Shown in pieces: positions 51,850 to 60,256 of a DNA stretch of 64,000 bases. Source of the DNA: an uncultured Eubacteriales bacterium (GTDB lineage Bacteria > Bacillota > Clostridia > Oscillospirales > UBA644); contig CAJLLT010000006.1 of the NCBI GenBank assembly GCA_905207625.1, positions 1 through 64,000 on the forward strand, read 5' to 3'. The notes below the pieces were generated by a model. The model saw nothing but the letters and a program-made list of their open reading frames with translations, ran no database searches and was not told where the DNA came from. Every line of letters begins with the position of its first letter. Within the stretch, counting starts at the first letter, position 1. Made by a program: the position numbers and the translations under genes.

Positions 51850-53611
51850 AGAGTCTCTGTCTGATTTCTTCCGTAATGTCGGAAATGAATTTATCCAGGG
51901 CTACGGTTTCCGTTTCAGTGCTGTCCCTGCGGCGCAGTCCGACTGCTCCCTGCTCCGCTTCCTTCTGACCGATGACAAGCATGTAGGGAACTCTGTCCAC
52001 GGTCTGGGCTTCACGTATCATATAACCTATTTTTTCGTTACGGTTGTCAAGTTTTACCCTCACGCCGGCGTCCCGGAGTTTATTGTAAACCTGTTGCGCA
52101 TAATCCGAGCTCTTTTCCGAAACCTGAAGGACCTTTACCTGAACGGGTGCAAGCCAGGTGGGGAATTTTCCGGCATAATGCTCCGTCAGGATTCCGATAA
52201 ATCTCTCTATAGATCCGAAGCAGACCCGATGGATCATTATCGGACGCTGCTTCTGTCCGTTCTCGTCAACGTATTCCAGGCCGAAATTGAGCGGCATCTG
52301 GAAATCCAGCTGTATAGTGCCGCACTGCCAGGTCCTGCCGATGCAGTCCCTGAGGTGGAAATCTATCTTGGGACCGTAAAACGCTCCGTCCCCCTCGTTT
52401 ACGGTATAGGGCAAACCGAGCTTTTCCAGAGCAGATTTGAGTCCGTCCGTGGCGGCCTGCCAATCCTCGTCACTGCCCATGCTGTTTTCGGGTCGGGTAG
52501 ACAGTTCCACAAAATACCTGAAACCGAACTTTCCGTATACTTCGTTTATAAGTCCCACAACGTTGACTATTTCATCGGTTATCTGCTCCCGGCGCATGAA
52601 TATATGTGCATCATCCTGCGTAAAACAGCGGACACGGAACAGACCGTGGAGAGCACCCCTGAGTTCATGACGATGAACAACGCCAAGTTCCGCAACGCGC
52701 ATAGGCAGTTCACGGTAACTATGGGGACGGCTGCGGTAAACCATTACGCCTCCGGGACAGTTCATGGGCTTTATGCAATAAGTCTCGTCGTCAATGACGG
52801 TGGAATACATATTATCCTTGTAATGATCCCAGTGGCCGCTGGTTTCCCAGAGCTTACGGTTCATTATCATCGGGGTGGAAACTTCCACATAGTTTTCACG
52901 GCGATGGATCTGTCTCCAGTAATCTGTCAGAGCATTTTTCAGGATCATACCGTTAGGCAGAAAGAAGGGAAAACCGGGGGCTTCGTCGCAAAGCATGAAA
53001 AGTTCCATTTCCCTGCCGATACGGCGATGGTCACGGCGTTCCGCCTCCTCCATGAGTCTGAGGTAATCCTCCATTTCCTCTTTGGACGCAAAAGCTATTC
53101 CCTTTATACGGGTCAGCATTTTATTTGAGCTGTCGTTTTTCCAGTAGGCACCGGACTGCGCGGTTATTTTAAACGCCTTCAGGGCTTTGGTATAACAAAG
53201 GTGGGGACCGACGCACATATCAACATACTCGCCCTGTTTGTAGAAGGATATTACAGCATCCTCCGGCAGATCGGAAATATGCTCGACCTTGTACTTTTCT
53301 CCCCGTGATTCCATAAACGAAACAGCTTCGTCCCGGGGCAGGGTAAAGGGAGTTATCGGAAGATTTTCTTTGACGATCTTCCTCATCTGCTCCTCAATGC
53401 GCAGCAGATCCTCCTGATCCAGCTTTTCATCCCCCAGGTCCACATCATAATAAAATCCGTTTTCGGTCGCGGGACCATAGGCAAACATTGCGGAAGGATA
53501 GAGTCTTTTTACCGCCTGAGCAAGTATATGCGCGGCGGTGTGACGCAGCACATGAAGTTCCTGCTCCTTCGGGCACTCATCGACCCTTCCGTCGGAATAA
53601 ATGATCTTCAT
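51848..53611 (-). CDS. thrS: Threonyl-tRNA synthetase without TGS domain
   Basis: A 587-residue class II synthetase that charges tRNA-Thr. The protein starts with a very short segment (KIIYSDGRVDECPKEQ) and goes directly to the editing domain motif LRHTAAHILAQAVKRLYP, so the N-terminal TGS domain of the common 640-residue form is missing. The core shows motif 2 RVAELGVVHRHELRGALHGLFRVRCFTQDDAH and the zinc-site MNCPGG Cys; motif 3 and the anticodon-binding domain follow. I chose ATG 53611 with AAGGAG upstream; the frame opens earlier inside the T-box terminator. A T-box leader controls it. Confidence 0.96.
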   Translation of the reverse strand: MKIIYSDGRVDECPKEQELHVLRHTAAHILAQAVKRLYPSAMFAYGPATENGFYYDVDLGDEKLDQEDLLRIEEQMRKIVKENLPITPFTLPRDEAVSFMESRGEKYKVEHISDLPEDAVISFYKQGEYVDMCVGPHLCYTKALKAFKITAQSGAYWKNDSSNKMLTRIKGIAFASKEEMEDYLRLMEEAERRDHRRIGREMELFMLCDEAPGFPFFLPNGMILKNALTDYWRQIHRRENYVEVSTPMIMNRKLWETSGHWDHYKDNMYSTVIDDETYCIKPMNCPGGVMVYRSRPHSYRELPMRVAELGVVHRHELRGALHGLFRVRCFTQDDAHIFMRREQITDEIVNVVGLINEVYGKFGFRYFVELSTRPENSMGSDEDWQAATDGLKSALEKLGLPYTVNEGDGAFYGPKIDFHLRDCIGRTWQCGTIQLDFQMPLNFGLEYVDENGQKQRPIMIHRVCFGSIERFIGILTEHYAGKFPTWLAPVQVKVLQVSEKSSDYAQQVYNKLRDAGVRVKLDNRNEKIGYMIREAQTVDRVPYMLVIGQKEAEQGAVGLRRRDSTETETVALDKFISDITEEIRQRL

Positions 53612-53630
53612 ATTTTTCTCCTTTTCAAAA

Positions 53631-53894
53631 TAAAAAAGCACCCTCAAAGACACGGTCATTCCGTATCTTCAAGGGTGCATCTCGTTCAGAAACACACGGT
53701 TCCACCTTGATATTTCACTCGGATTCCTTCAAATCCTATCCTTTAACGCAGGCATACGGTGTCACTTACTGTTTTCGGCGGCACAGCTCCGGAATGGTCT
53801 TCGCCGGAACTTCACACAGGGCGCTCTCACCGTCCGCCCCTCGCTTTGTGTCCGATCCCGGGTACTCTTTCCTTCACAGCTTTTCTCTTCGGTT
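53631..53894 (-). ncRNA. T-box riboswitch (threonine) upstream of thrS
   Basis: On the minus strand the T-box proper AAGGTGGAACCGTG lies at 53708-53695, followed by a terminator hairpin GCACCCTTGAAG...GAGGGTGC (53678-53638) with a T-run at 53637-53632. Upstream sequence to the start near 53894 gives the long stem I; an ACC triplet at about 53864-53866 could be the Thr specifier. Uncharged tRNA-Thr should stabilise the antiterminator and allow thrS expression. Confidence 0.92.
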
Positions 53895-53900
53895 TCCCTG

Positions 53901-53929
53901 ATTATATCACTCAATCCCGGATTTGTCAA
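53901..53929 (-). promoter_or_regulatory. Perfect-consensus promoter of thrS
   Basis: On the minus strand TTGACA (53929-53924), 17-bp spacer and TATAAT (53906-53901), just upstream of the T-box leader. Confidence 0.93.
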
Positions 53930-53971
53930 GCCCCTTTGCGGAATTTTTCATATATTTCCGGACTGAAATAA

Positions 53972-54012
53972 ATAAAAAATCACAGCGGGAAGAACCGTGG
54001 TCCTCCCCGCTG
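53972..54012 (-). terminator. Terminator of the hydrogenase operon
   Basis: On the minus strand CAGCGGG (54012-54006) pairs with CCCGCTG (53989-53983), with further inner pairing, followed by TGATTTTTTATT. Confidence 0.88.
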
Positions 54013-54026
54013 TTGGAAATTCCGGT

Positions 54027-55766
54027 TTATTTTCCTCTGGCGACGTATGTGGTGTGAAGCAGTTTATGAGCCTTATGACTTCCGGGTTTTTCCAGATATT
54101 CCTCGTAGAGCTTTCTGACTACGGGGTTCTCATGTGATTTCCGGACAGCGCAGGCTTCATCCTCGTCGTAAAGGGCTTTTGCCCTGAGAGTCTTGATATC
54201 AACGTGACTTCTGGTATAAGCGTCGTGAATGGGCTGACCGCCGCCGTTTACGCATCCGCCGGGACATGCCATTATCTCCACAAAGTGGTAGAAAGCCTTA
54301 CCGTCACGGATATCTCTGAGCAGTTTACGGGCATTGGCAGTGCCGCTGACCACGGCGATCCTGACATCCGTTCCTGCAACTTTGTAGGTCGCCTCTTTTA
54401 TACCTTCCGTACCTCTTACTTCCTTAAATTCCACGTCGGGAAGCTCTTTCCCTTCAAGGATCTCGGCAACGGTACGGAGGGCCGCCTCCATAACGCCGCC
54501 GGTGGCGCCGAAAATATGTCCGGCACCGGTAGCTCCGCCGAATACGGGATCAAACTCTTCGTCGGGAAGTTCGGTAAAGTTCAGCCCTGCCATTTTTATG
54601 AGCTTTGCAAGTTCGCGGGTAGTGATGGAAATATCGATATCGTCCATACCGTCAACCTTGTTCTGTTCTCTGGTACGTTCGAATTTCTTTGCGGTACAGG
54701 GCATAACGCTGACAACAACCATGTTTGCCGGATCGACTCCGTTCTTTTCCGCGTAATAGCTCTTCATCAGCGCACCGTACATTCCCTGAGGAGACTTTGC
54801 GGAGGACAGATTGGGAATAAATTCCGGGAAATAGTGCTCACAGTACTTGACCCATCCGGGGGAGCAGGAGGTAATAAGCGGGAAGGGTCCGTTTTCCTTG
54901 AGACGGTTGATGAATTCCGTTCCTTCCTCCATGATGGTGACATCTGCGGCTACATCGACGTCCACCACGGCGTCAAAGCCCAGACGGCGCATAGCGGCAA
55001 CCATCTTGCCCTCAACATTTGTTCCTATCGGCATACCGAACTCTTCGCCGAGACCGGCACGGACGGAGGGGGCGGGAGCTATGACAACGTGCTTCTCGGG
55101 GTCCGCAAGAGCCTCCATTACCGCCGCGGTATCGTCTCTTTCAACAAGAGCTCCGGTGGGACAGTTGACAACGCACTGTCCGCAGGCGATGCAGGGGGAA
55201 TCCTTAAGCTCCATGTCGAAGGCACAGCCTATATTTGTGGTAAAACCTCTTTCGTTGGCACCGATAACGCCCACGCCCTGAAGGGCACTGCATACGGCAG
55301 AACAGCGGCGGCAGAGGATACATTTATTGTTGTTTCTTACAAGATACGGGTTGCTGGTCTCCACCTCATACTTCGGTTTATCCCCGTCGAATTTGGCTTC
55401 ATCCTCTATTCCGTATTCCTTGCAGAGAGCCTGAAGCTCGCAGTTCGTGCTTCTGGGACATGACAGACATCTTCTGTCATGGGTGGACATTATGAGCTCA
55501 AGAGTCATTTTTCTTGACTCTATGACCCGGGGAGTGTTGGTAAAAACCTCCATGCCCTCATTCACCGGATATACGCAGGCGGCAACAAGGGTCCTTGCCT
55601 TTTTGACCTCCACCACGCATATGCGGCAGGCGGCTATGGCATTGATATCCTTAAGGTAGCACAGCGTAGGGATCTTTATTCCCACGGAATCCGCCGCCTC
55701 AAGTATGGTGGAACCGGCAGGCACGGTTACGTCCATGCCGTTTATTTTAAGATTAACATCGGCCAT
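54027..55766 (-). CDS. hndD: [FeFe]-hydrogenase catalytic subunit (HndD/HydA-like)
   Basis: A 579-residue hydrogenase subunit that makes or uses H2 at the H-cluster. The N-terminal 2Fe-2S domain (about residues 1-80, CRICVVEV), the His/Cys cluster region (DRRCLSCPRSTNCELQALC) and two 4Fe-4S motifs (CILCRRCSAVC, CIACGQCVVNCP) are followed by the H-cluster domain with L1 TSCSPGWVKY, L2 VMPCTAKKFE and L3 MACPGGCVNGGGQP. The small C-terminal subunit-like tail is present. With the NuoF- and NuoE-like subunits it probably forms an NAD(P)-linked or electron-bifurcating enzyme for reoxidising ferredoxin and NADH. Maturases HydEFG are not in this window. Confidence 0.95.
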   Translation of the reverse strand: MADVNLKINGMDVTVPAGSTILEAADSVGIKIPTLCYLKDINAIAACRICVVEVKKARTLVAACVYPVNEGMEVFTNTPRVIESRKMTLELIMSTHDRRCLSCPRSTNCELQALCKEYGIEDEAKFDGDKPKYEVETSNPYLVRNNNKCILCRRCSAVCSALQGVGVIGANERGFTTNIGCAFDMELKDSPCIACGQCVVNCPTGALVERDDTAAVMEALADPEKHVVIAPAPSVRAGLGEEFGMPIGTNVEGKMVAAMRRLGFDAVVDVDVAADVTIMEEGTEFINRLKENGPFPLITSCSPGWVKYCEHYFPEFIPNLSSAKSPQGMYGALMKSYYAEKNGVDPANMVVVSVMPCTAKKFERTREQNKVDGMDDIDISITTRELAKLIKMAGLNFTELPDEEFDPVFGGATGAGHIFGATGGVMEAALRTVAEILEGKELPDVEFKEVRGTEGIKEATYKVAGTDVRIAVVSGTANARKLLRDIRDGKAFYHFVEIMACPGGCVNGGGQPIHDAYTRSHVDIKTLRAKALYDEDEACAVRKSHENPVVRKLYEEYLEKPGSHKAHKLLHTTYVARGK

Positions 55767-55783
55767 TGCTTGCTTTCTCCTTC

Positions 55784-57610
55784 TTATTCCCTGATTATGG
55801 CTTTGAACTTACAGCTTCCCATACAAGCGCCGCATTTGACACACTTGGAGGGATCGATTTCAAGCGCGGGGAGTTTCTTTCCGGGAGCAACATAGTCGCT
55901 CTTGGATATTGCGCCCACGGGACATGTTCTGGCGCACATGCCGCATCCGAAACAGCTGTCCTTGACAATCTTGTAAGAAATGAGCTTTTTACATACGCCG
56001 GCGGGACATTTTTTGTCCACGATGTGGGATATGTATTCATCTCTGAAATAACGGAGAGTAGACAGAACCGGGTTGGGCGCCGTCTGTCCCAGGCCGCAGA
56101 GGGCGTTGTCCTTTATGTAGTGACAGAGCTTTTCCATTTCATCGAGGTCTTCCATAGTCGCCTTGCCTTCGGTGACCTTTGTAAGCATTTCAAGAAGTCT
56201 TCTTGTTCCTACCCGGCAGGGAGTGCATTTTCCGCAGGATTCGTCCACGGTGAACTCAAGGAAGAACTTGGCGATATCCACCATGCAGTTATCTTCATCC
56301 ATGACTATAAGTCCGCCGGACCCCATCATGGAACCGATAGCGATGAGGTTGTCATAATCTATGGGGACGTCCAGGTGCTGAGCCGGGATACATCCGCCGG
56401 AGGGACCTCCGGTCTGGGCCGCTTTGAATTTCTTCCCGTTGGGGATTCCGCCGCCGATCTCCTCGATTATGGTCCGGAGGGTGGTTCCCATGGGAACTTC
56501 CACAAGTCCGGTATGTTTGATCTTTCCGCCCAGAGCGAAGACTTTGGTTCCCTTGCTCTTCTCGGTGCCCATGGAAGCAAACCATTCGGGTCCGTTGAGA
56601 ATTATCTGAGGGATATTGGCATAGGTCTCAACATTGTTGAGAATAGTGGGTTTCTGGAACAGACCTTTTACCGCAGGGAACGGAGGACGGGCATGAGGTT
56701 CGCCCCTCTTGCCCTCTATCGAAGTCATGAGCGCGGTTTCCTCGCCGCATACAAATGCTCCGGCACCGAGACGGATATCCACATCAAAGTTGAATCCGGT
56801 ACCGAAAATATTCTTGCCAAGAATACCGTATTCCCGGGCCTGATCAATGGCAATGCTCAGCCTTTTGACGGCGATGGGGTACTCCGCTCTGACATAAACG
56901 TAGCCCTGATCGGAGCCTATCGCGTAGGCGGCAATGGCCATGGCTTCAATTACCGCATGGGGGTCGCCCTCAAGAACGGAACGGTCCATGAACGCGCCCG
57001 GGTCACCCTCGTCGGCGTTGCAACATACATATTTTTTATCGGAAACGGACTTGCTTGCGAAGTCCCATTTCATTCCCGTGGGGAAACCGGCGCCGCCGCG
57101 GCCACGCAGACCAGAGGCTTTCATTGTATCTATTACCTGTGCCGGTGTCATTTCCGTAAGGACTTTACCGAGGGCTTTGTAGCCGTCCCTTGCGATGTAC
57201 TCGTCAATATGCTCGGGGTCGATGACGCCGCAGTTGCGGAGAGCCACACGGTGCTGTTTTTTATAGAACTGGGTCTCGCTCAGGGAATACAGAGCCTCCT
57301 CAACTTTTCCGGACTCCTCCGTACCGGTGTCCTTGTAGACCATTCTGTCCACGGGACGGCCTTTCAGCAGATGCTCCTCCACGATTTCGGGGATCTCATC
57401 CTCGGTAACACTGTTGTAAAACGTACCGTCGGGATAAACTATCATTATCGGACCGAGGGCGCAAAGTCCGAAGCATCCGGTCTGAACGACCTCCACCTCG
57501 TCTTCAAGTCCCTGTCTTTTAAGCTCTTCGGCGAGTTTCTGTCTGAGCTTGACGCTGCCGGAGGAAGTACAACCGGTACCGCCGCAAACCAATACATGTG
57601 AACGTATCAT
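55784..57610 (-). CDS. hndC: NuoF-like hydrogenase subunit (HndC/HydB)
   Basis: A 608-residue diaphorase subunit that carries FMN and passes electrons between NAD(P) and the Fe-S chain. The N-terminal thioredoxin-like 2Fe-2S domain has VCGGTGCTSSGS and QTGCFGLCALGP. The NuoF core has GLRGRGGAGFPTGMKW for NAD/FMN, ADEGDPGAFMDR, and the 4Fe-4S site SCGKCTPCRVG. The C-terminal ferredoxin domain has two 4Fe-4S motifs (CFGCGMCARTCP and CVKCGACMGSCK). Length and order are typical. It begins 13 bp after the HndB-like gene. Confidence 0.95.
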   Translation of the reverse strand: MIRSHVLVCGGTGCTSSGSVKLRQKLAEELKRQGLEDEVEVVQTGCFGLCALGPIMIVYPDGTFYNSVTEDEIPEIVEEHLLKGRPVDRMVYKDTGTEESGKVEEALYSLSETQFYKKQHRVALRNCGVIDPEHIDEYIARDGYKALGKVLTEMTPAQVIDTMKASGLRGRGGAGFPTGMKWDFASKSVSDKKYVCCNADEGDPGAFMDRSVLEGDPHAVIEAMAIAAYAIGSDQGYVYVRAEYPIAVKRLSIAIDQAREYGILGKNIFGTGFNFDVDIRLGAGAFVCGEETALMTSIEGKRGEPHARPPFPAVKGLFQKPTILNNVETYANIPQIILNGPEWFASMGTEKSKGTKVFALGGKIKHTGLVEVPMGTTLRTIIEEIGGGIPNGKKFKAAQTGGPSGGCIPAQHLDVPIDYDNLIAIGSMMGSGGLIVMDEDNCMVDIAKFFLEFTVDESCGKCTPCRVGTRRLLEMLTKVTEGKATMEDLDEMEKLCHYIKDNALCGLGQTAPNPVLSTLRYFRDEYISHIVDKKCPAGVCKKLISYKIVKDSCFGCGMCARTCPVGAISKSDYVAPGKKLPALEIDPSKCVKCGACMGSCKFKAIIRE

Positions 57611-57623
57611 TTATCCTTTCCTC

Positions 57624-57983
57624 CTATTCAGCCGTATATTCTTTCACGATTCTGCCGGCGCTGAGTTCTTCCACGGCACGTCTGACCTTATCCGGCGTCA
57701 TGTGAACGTAAAGAACCTTTTTTTCACCGCGACGGTAGATCTCGACAACAGGCTCAAGCCCTGTTTTTTCGATATTTCCCGTCTGGGTAACGGTTATCAT
57801 TTCGGAAAGCCCCAGATCGTGGACCTGTCTGACAAACTCCAGAAGAGTATCCCGGGCGCCCGCCTCTATGCCGCAGGTTCCCATGCCGACAACAATTCTG
57901 GTTCCGTGATTCCCCGCTTCCCGGATCGCTATCACGTCTTTCATTTTTTCTCTGATTGCTTCGAGATCCGCTAAGCTTTTCAT
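57624..57983 (-). CDS. HndB-like thioredoxin-fold protein with missing cluster cysteines
   Basis: A 119-residue protein like HndB (2Fe-2S ferredoxin-like). The family pattern IVVGMGTCGIEAGARDTL is clear and the C-terminal half has LEPVVEIYRRGEKKVLYVHMTPD. The expected TGCxGxC pair, however, reads TGNIEKT, so the two later cluster ligands are missing, and only one Cys of the four is left. It therefore probably does not hold a 2Fe-2S cluster. The start is ATG 57983 behind CGGAGG; the frame runs upstream into another gene. It lies between the ATPase-like gene and hndC. Confidence 0.82.
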   Translation of the reverse strand: MKSLADLEAIREKMKDVIAIREAGNHGTRIVVGMGTCGIEAGARDTLLEFVRQVHDLGLSEMITVTQTGNIEKTGLEPVVEIYRRGEKKVLYVHMTPDKVRRAVEELSAGRIVKEYTAE

Positions 57984-58008
57984 TAAAAAAATACCTCCGA
58001 TTATGAGA

Positions 58009-58545
58009 TTATATTTTCGTTTCAGTCTTTTTTCCGATATGTCCGGAACTGCCCTCCGACCGGAAGGTAAATGTTTCTTCCGGGGTACGGTAAACAAACC
58101 TGATCCGTGGATGAGTCTCCGCCAAAGCAAGAGTCCGGACAGTCTGTTCGATCTTTCCCAGAGGCAGAACATTGGGAAAGGTCATATCAAAACATGCCTC
58201 CACGGCGGTACCGTGAAAAACTTTCCCTTTCCGGGATAAAACTTTCATTTTTCCGCCGCACAAAGCACTTTCCGCCGCCATCAGGGCAAGCCCGAGTCCG
58301 GAAGAACCCACGCGGATGGTAAAACCGGGACGGACACAGTTTTTCAGCGTTTCTCCATCCATTCCGCACCCGTTATCCACTATCCTCACCGTCAGTTTTC
58401 CCTTTCCGTTTTCTGTAAGATAAAGACCGATCCGGTCCGCTCCGGCATTGACGGAATTCCGGGCAACATCGAGAATATTTAGGGACAGTTCCTTCATCCT
58501 TCCGGTCTCAGAACCGTCCGACAGTAAAATACGATCCAAAGCCAT
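58009..58545 (-). CDS. HATPase-domain protein in hydrogenase operon
   Basis: A 178-residue protein with the Bergerat ATP-binding fold of histidine kinases and anti-sigma factors: LNILDVARNSVNAGA (N box), VDNGCGMDGE (G1) and GSSGLGLALMAAES (G2). There is no dimerisation/His-phosphoacceptor domain. Such small ATPases often lie between the NuoE- and HndB-like genes of clostridial hydrogenase operons; their role is not known. The frame starts at ATG 58545, 13 bp after hndA; the family usually begins near MKELSLNIL (ATG 58497), so the true start may be there. Confidence 0.82.
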   Translation of the reverse strand: MALDRILLSDGSETGRMKELSLNILDVARNSVNAGADRIGLYLTENGKGKLTVRIVDNGCGMDGETLKNCVRPGFTIRVGSSGLGLALMAAESALCGGKMKVLSRKGKVFHGTAVEACFDMTFPNVLPLGKIEQTVRTLALAETHPRIRFVYRTPEETFTFRSEGSSGHIGKKTETKI

Positions 58546-58558
58546 TCCGGAAAATGAC

Positions 58559-59059
58559 TTACAGACCGTATTTTTTAAGTATATCCGGGACCTGATCGGC
58601 GGTTACTTTTCCGTAAACGTCGTCATTGACGGTAAGAACAGGCGCAAGTCCGCAGCAGCCTATGCAGCGGGTGGCGTCAAGGGAGAATCTTCCGTCTTCG
58701 GTTATGCCTCCGGCTTCAATACCGAGAAGCTCGCTTGCCTTGTCAAAAACCTCTTGGGAACCCTTGACGTAGCAAGCCGTTCCGAGACAGATCGCAACCC
58801 GGTACTGCCCCTTGGGATTGAGGGCAAACTGCGCATAGAACGTGGCAACGCCGTAAACTTCCTCCAGAGGAATATCAAGACCGTCGGCAATCATTTTCTG
58901 AACTTCGATGGGCAAGTAGCCGTAAATTTCCTGTGCGCCCTGCATTATGGGCATAAGAGCCCCCTGAACTCCTTTCTTGGAAGCTATAAGGTCCATGAGC
59001 TGTTTTTCCTGCTCCGGAGTACCCCTGAAAGGAACTTTGCATATTTTCTGCTTTCCCAT
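58559..59059 (-). CDS. hndA: NuoE-like hydrogenase subunit (HndA/HydC)
   Basis: A 166-residue subunit with a helical N-terminal part (GALMPIMQGAQEIYGYLPIEVQKMIADGL, then VYGVATFYAQFALNPKGQY) and a thioredoxin-like 2Fe-2S domain whose ligands are in CLGTACYVKGSQ and CIGCCGLAPVLTV. It joins the NuoF-like subunit and relays electrons. I chose ATG 59059 behind GAGGAAG, because the 20 codons upstream lie in the leader and are not family-like. It is the first gene of the hydrogenase operon. Confidence 0.94.
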   Translation of the reverse strand: MGKQKICKVPFRGTPEQEKQLMDLIASKKGVQGALMPIMQGAQEIYGYLPIEVQKMIADGLDIPLEEVYGVATFYAQFALNPKGQYRVAICLGTACYVKGSQEVFDKASELLGIEAGGITEDGRFSLDATRCIGCCGLAPVLTVNDDVYGKVTADQVPDILKKYGL

Positions 59060-59169
59060 TTTACGATTCTTCCTCTCGTATTCCATATATTTTCCGGAAA
59101 AAGACGATCCGCACCGCAACAGGGAGGATCCGGTACGGGTATTGCCGCTCCGTGTATTTTTTATTTTCC

Positions 59170-59188
59170 GTTTTCATAAAGTGAAAAC
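59170..59188. promoter_or_regulatory. 19-bp palindrome in the hydrogenase leader
   Basis: GTTTTCA (59170-59176) and TGAAAAC (59182-59188) form a perfect inverted repeat with a 5-bp centre, about 36-54 nt after the predicted transcript start. It faintly resembles redox-repressor (Rex) sites, but the spacing differs; an operator or RNA hairpin are both possible. Confidence 0.4.
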
Positions 59189-59230
59189 AGTAACCGTGCG
59201 ACAAGACTGTTTCTTTGTCCGACTTATACA

Positions 59231-59259
59231 ATAATAACATAAAATATGCTTTTTGTCAA
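59231..59259 (-). promoter_or_regulatory. Promoter of the hydrogenase operon
   Basis: On the minus strand TTGACA (59259-59254), 17-bp spacer and TATTAT (59236-59231); the leader to hndA is about 165 nt. Confidence 0.85.
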
Positions 59260-59316
59260 GAATTTTAATTCAACTTTGTACAAATACTTACAAAAGCCGC
59301 AAATCTGGAGGTCAAT

Positions 59317-60141
59317 ATGCAAAATTTTTACAACTCGCCCGGTTTCACGGGGGAAACGGACGTTTTTTCAATAGGAAAGACCTGGCTCGGAAGAGACATA
59401 ACCTGTCTGAGATCGGGGCTGGGAAAGAAAAAAGTACTGCTTGTGGGAGGAATCCGTGCCGGGGACGGAGCGATAACGGAACTGCTGAAAAAAACCGTGG
59501 ACATATTCTCAGGTCAGGGGCGGAATCAGGGGATTCCGGGACTGAATATTCCCAAACTTTTCTCATCCGTAAGACTCTACGTTATTCCCGAACTCAACCC
59601 GGACGGAAGACACATGCGTCTCAGCGGAGTTGGGGACGGAAACCCTCTCGCGGCACGCTGCAGAAGAATGAACGGCGGGAGCGACGACTTTTCGGCATGG
59701 CAGTCCAACGCCCGGGGAGTGGATCTTATGCACAATTTTGACGGAGGATGGCTCGATGCCAGGAAGCTCGGGAACGCAGCTCCCGGGATCTCCGGTTATG
59801 CGGGGGAGTACCCGGAAAGCGAACGGGAAAGCCTGTCACTGCGCCTTTTTTCAGCCTCTGTCAGACCTGATATCGTATGCGTCCTCAGCTCCGGACCCGA
59901 CACCGTCCTTTCCGTCTTTCCGGGATCAAAAAAAGCCCGCCTGACGGCGGGTTGCATGGGAGTCTCCGTCTCCGATATGTACTCCCGGAAGGATCTTTAC
60001 GCTGAGTACGGGGCGGGCTCCTTCTGCGCATGGTCCGAAGCGTCGGAAAAAGTATTCTCGCCCATGATTCTGTTTTCGGACGCATCCGAACATGTTCCCG
60101 GAAAGATTCAGAATCTGCTGCTGTGTTGCGCTCTGGTATAA
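59317..60141 (+). CDS. M14 carboxypeptidase-like protein without zinc ligands
   Basis: A 274-residue protein with the M14 zinc carboxypeptidase layout: IGKTWLGRDITCLRSG at the start, YVIPELNPDGRHMRLSG, and NARGVDLMHNFDGGW for the NxRGVDLNRNF block. The zinc site is missing: the usual GGxHxxE reads GGIRAGDG and the later His segment reads VLSSGPDT. So it probably binds the fold's substrate type without cutting, or does something else. No signal peptide is visible. The ATG has CTGGAGG upstream. It stands alone between the hydrogenase operon and pheST. Confidence 0.8.
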   Translation: MQNFYNSPGFTGETDVFSIGKTWLGRDITCLRSGLGKKKVLLVGGIRAGDGAITELLKKTVDIFSGQGRNQGIPGLNIPKLFSSVRLYVIPELNPDGRHMRLSGVGDGNPLAARCRRMNGGSDDFSAWQSNARGVDLMHNFDGGWLDARKLGNAAPGISGYAGEYPESERESLSLRLFSASVRPDIVCVLSSGPDTVLSVFPGSKKARLTAGCMGVSVSDMYSRKDLYAEYGAGSFCAWSEASEKVFSPMILFSDASEHVPGKIQNLLLCCALV

Positions 60142-60179
60142 CGGTATTGTAAATTTTTTATAAATATTTGAGGAAATAC

Positions 60180-60208
60180 TTGTAAGGAGGGAAAAAATGT
60201 GCTATGAT
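60180..60208 (+). promoter_or_regulatory. Promoter of pheST
   Basis: TTGTAA (60180-60185), 17-bp spacer and TATGAT (60203-60208). The leader is only about 40 nt, too short for a T-box. Confidence 0.7.
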
Positions 60209-60256
60209 ATGATATAGACTTACCTATATTTACCTGTATTTTGAAGAGGGAGTATC

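Noticed and set aside
55766..57601. 611-codon plus-strand frame opposite hndC, and 419-codon frame opposite hndD (54204-55463)
   Set aside because: Both lie antisense to strongly conserved hydrogenase subunits and have no domain resemblance.
60209..60256. T-box leader for pheST
   Set aside because: The leader is about 40 nt and has no T-box sequence or terminator.
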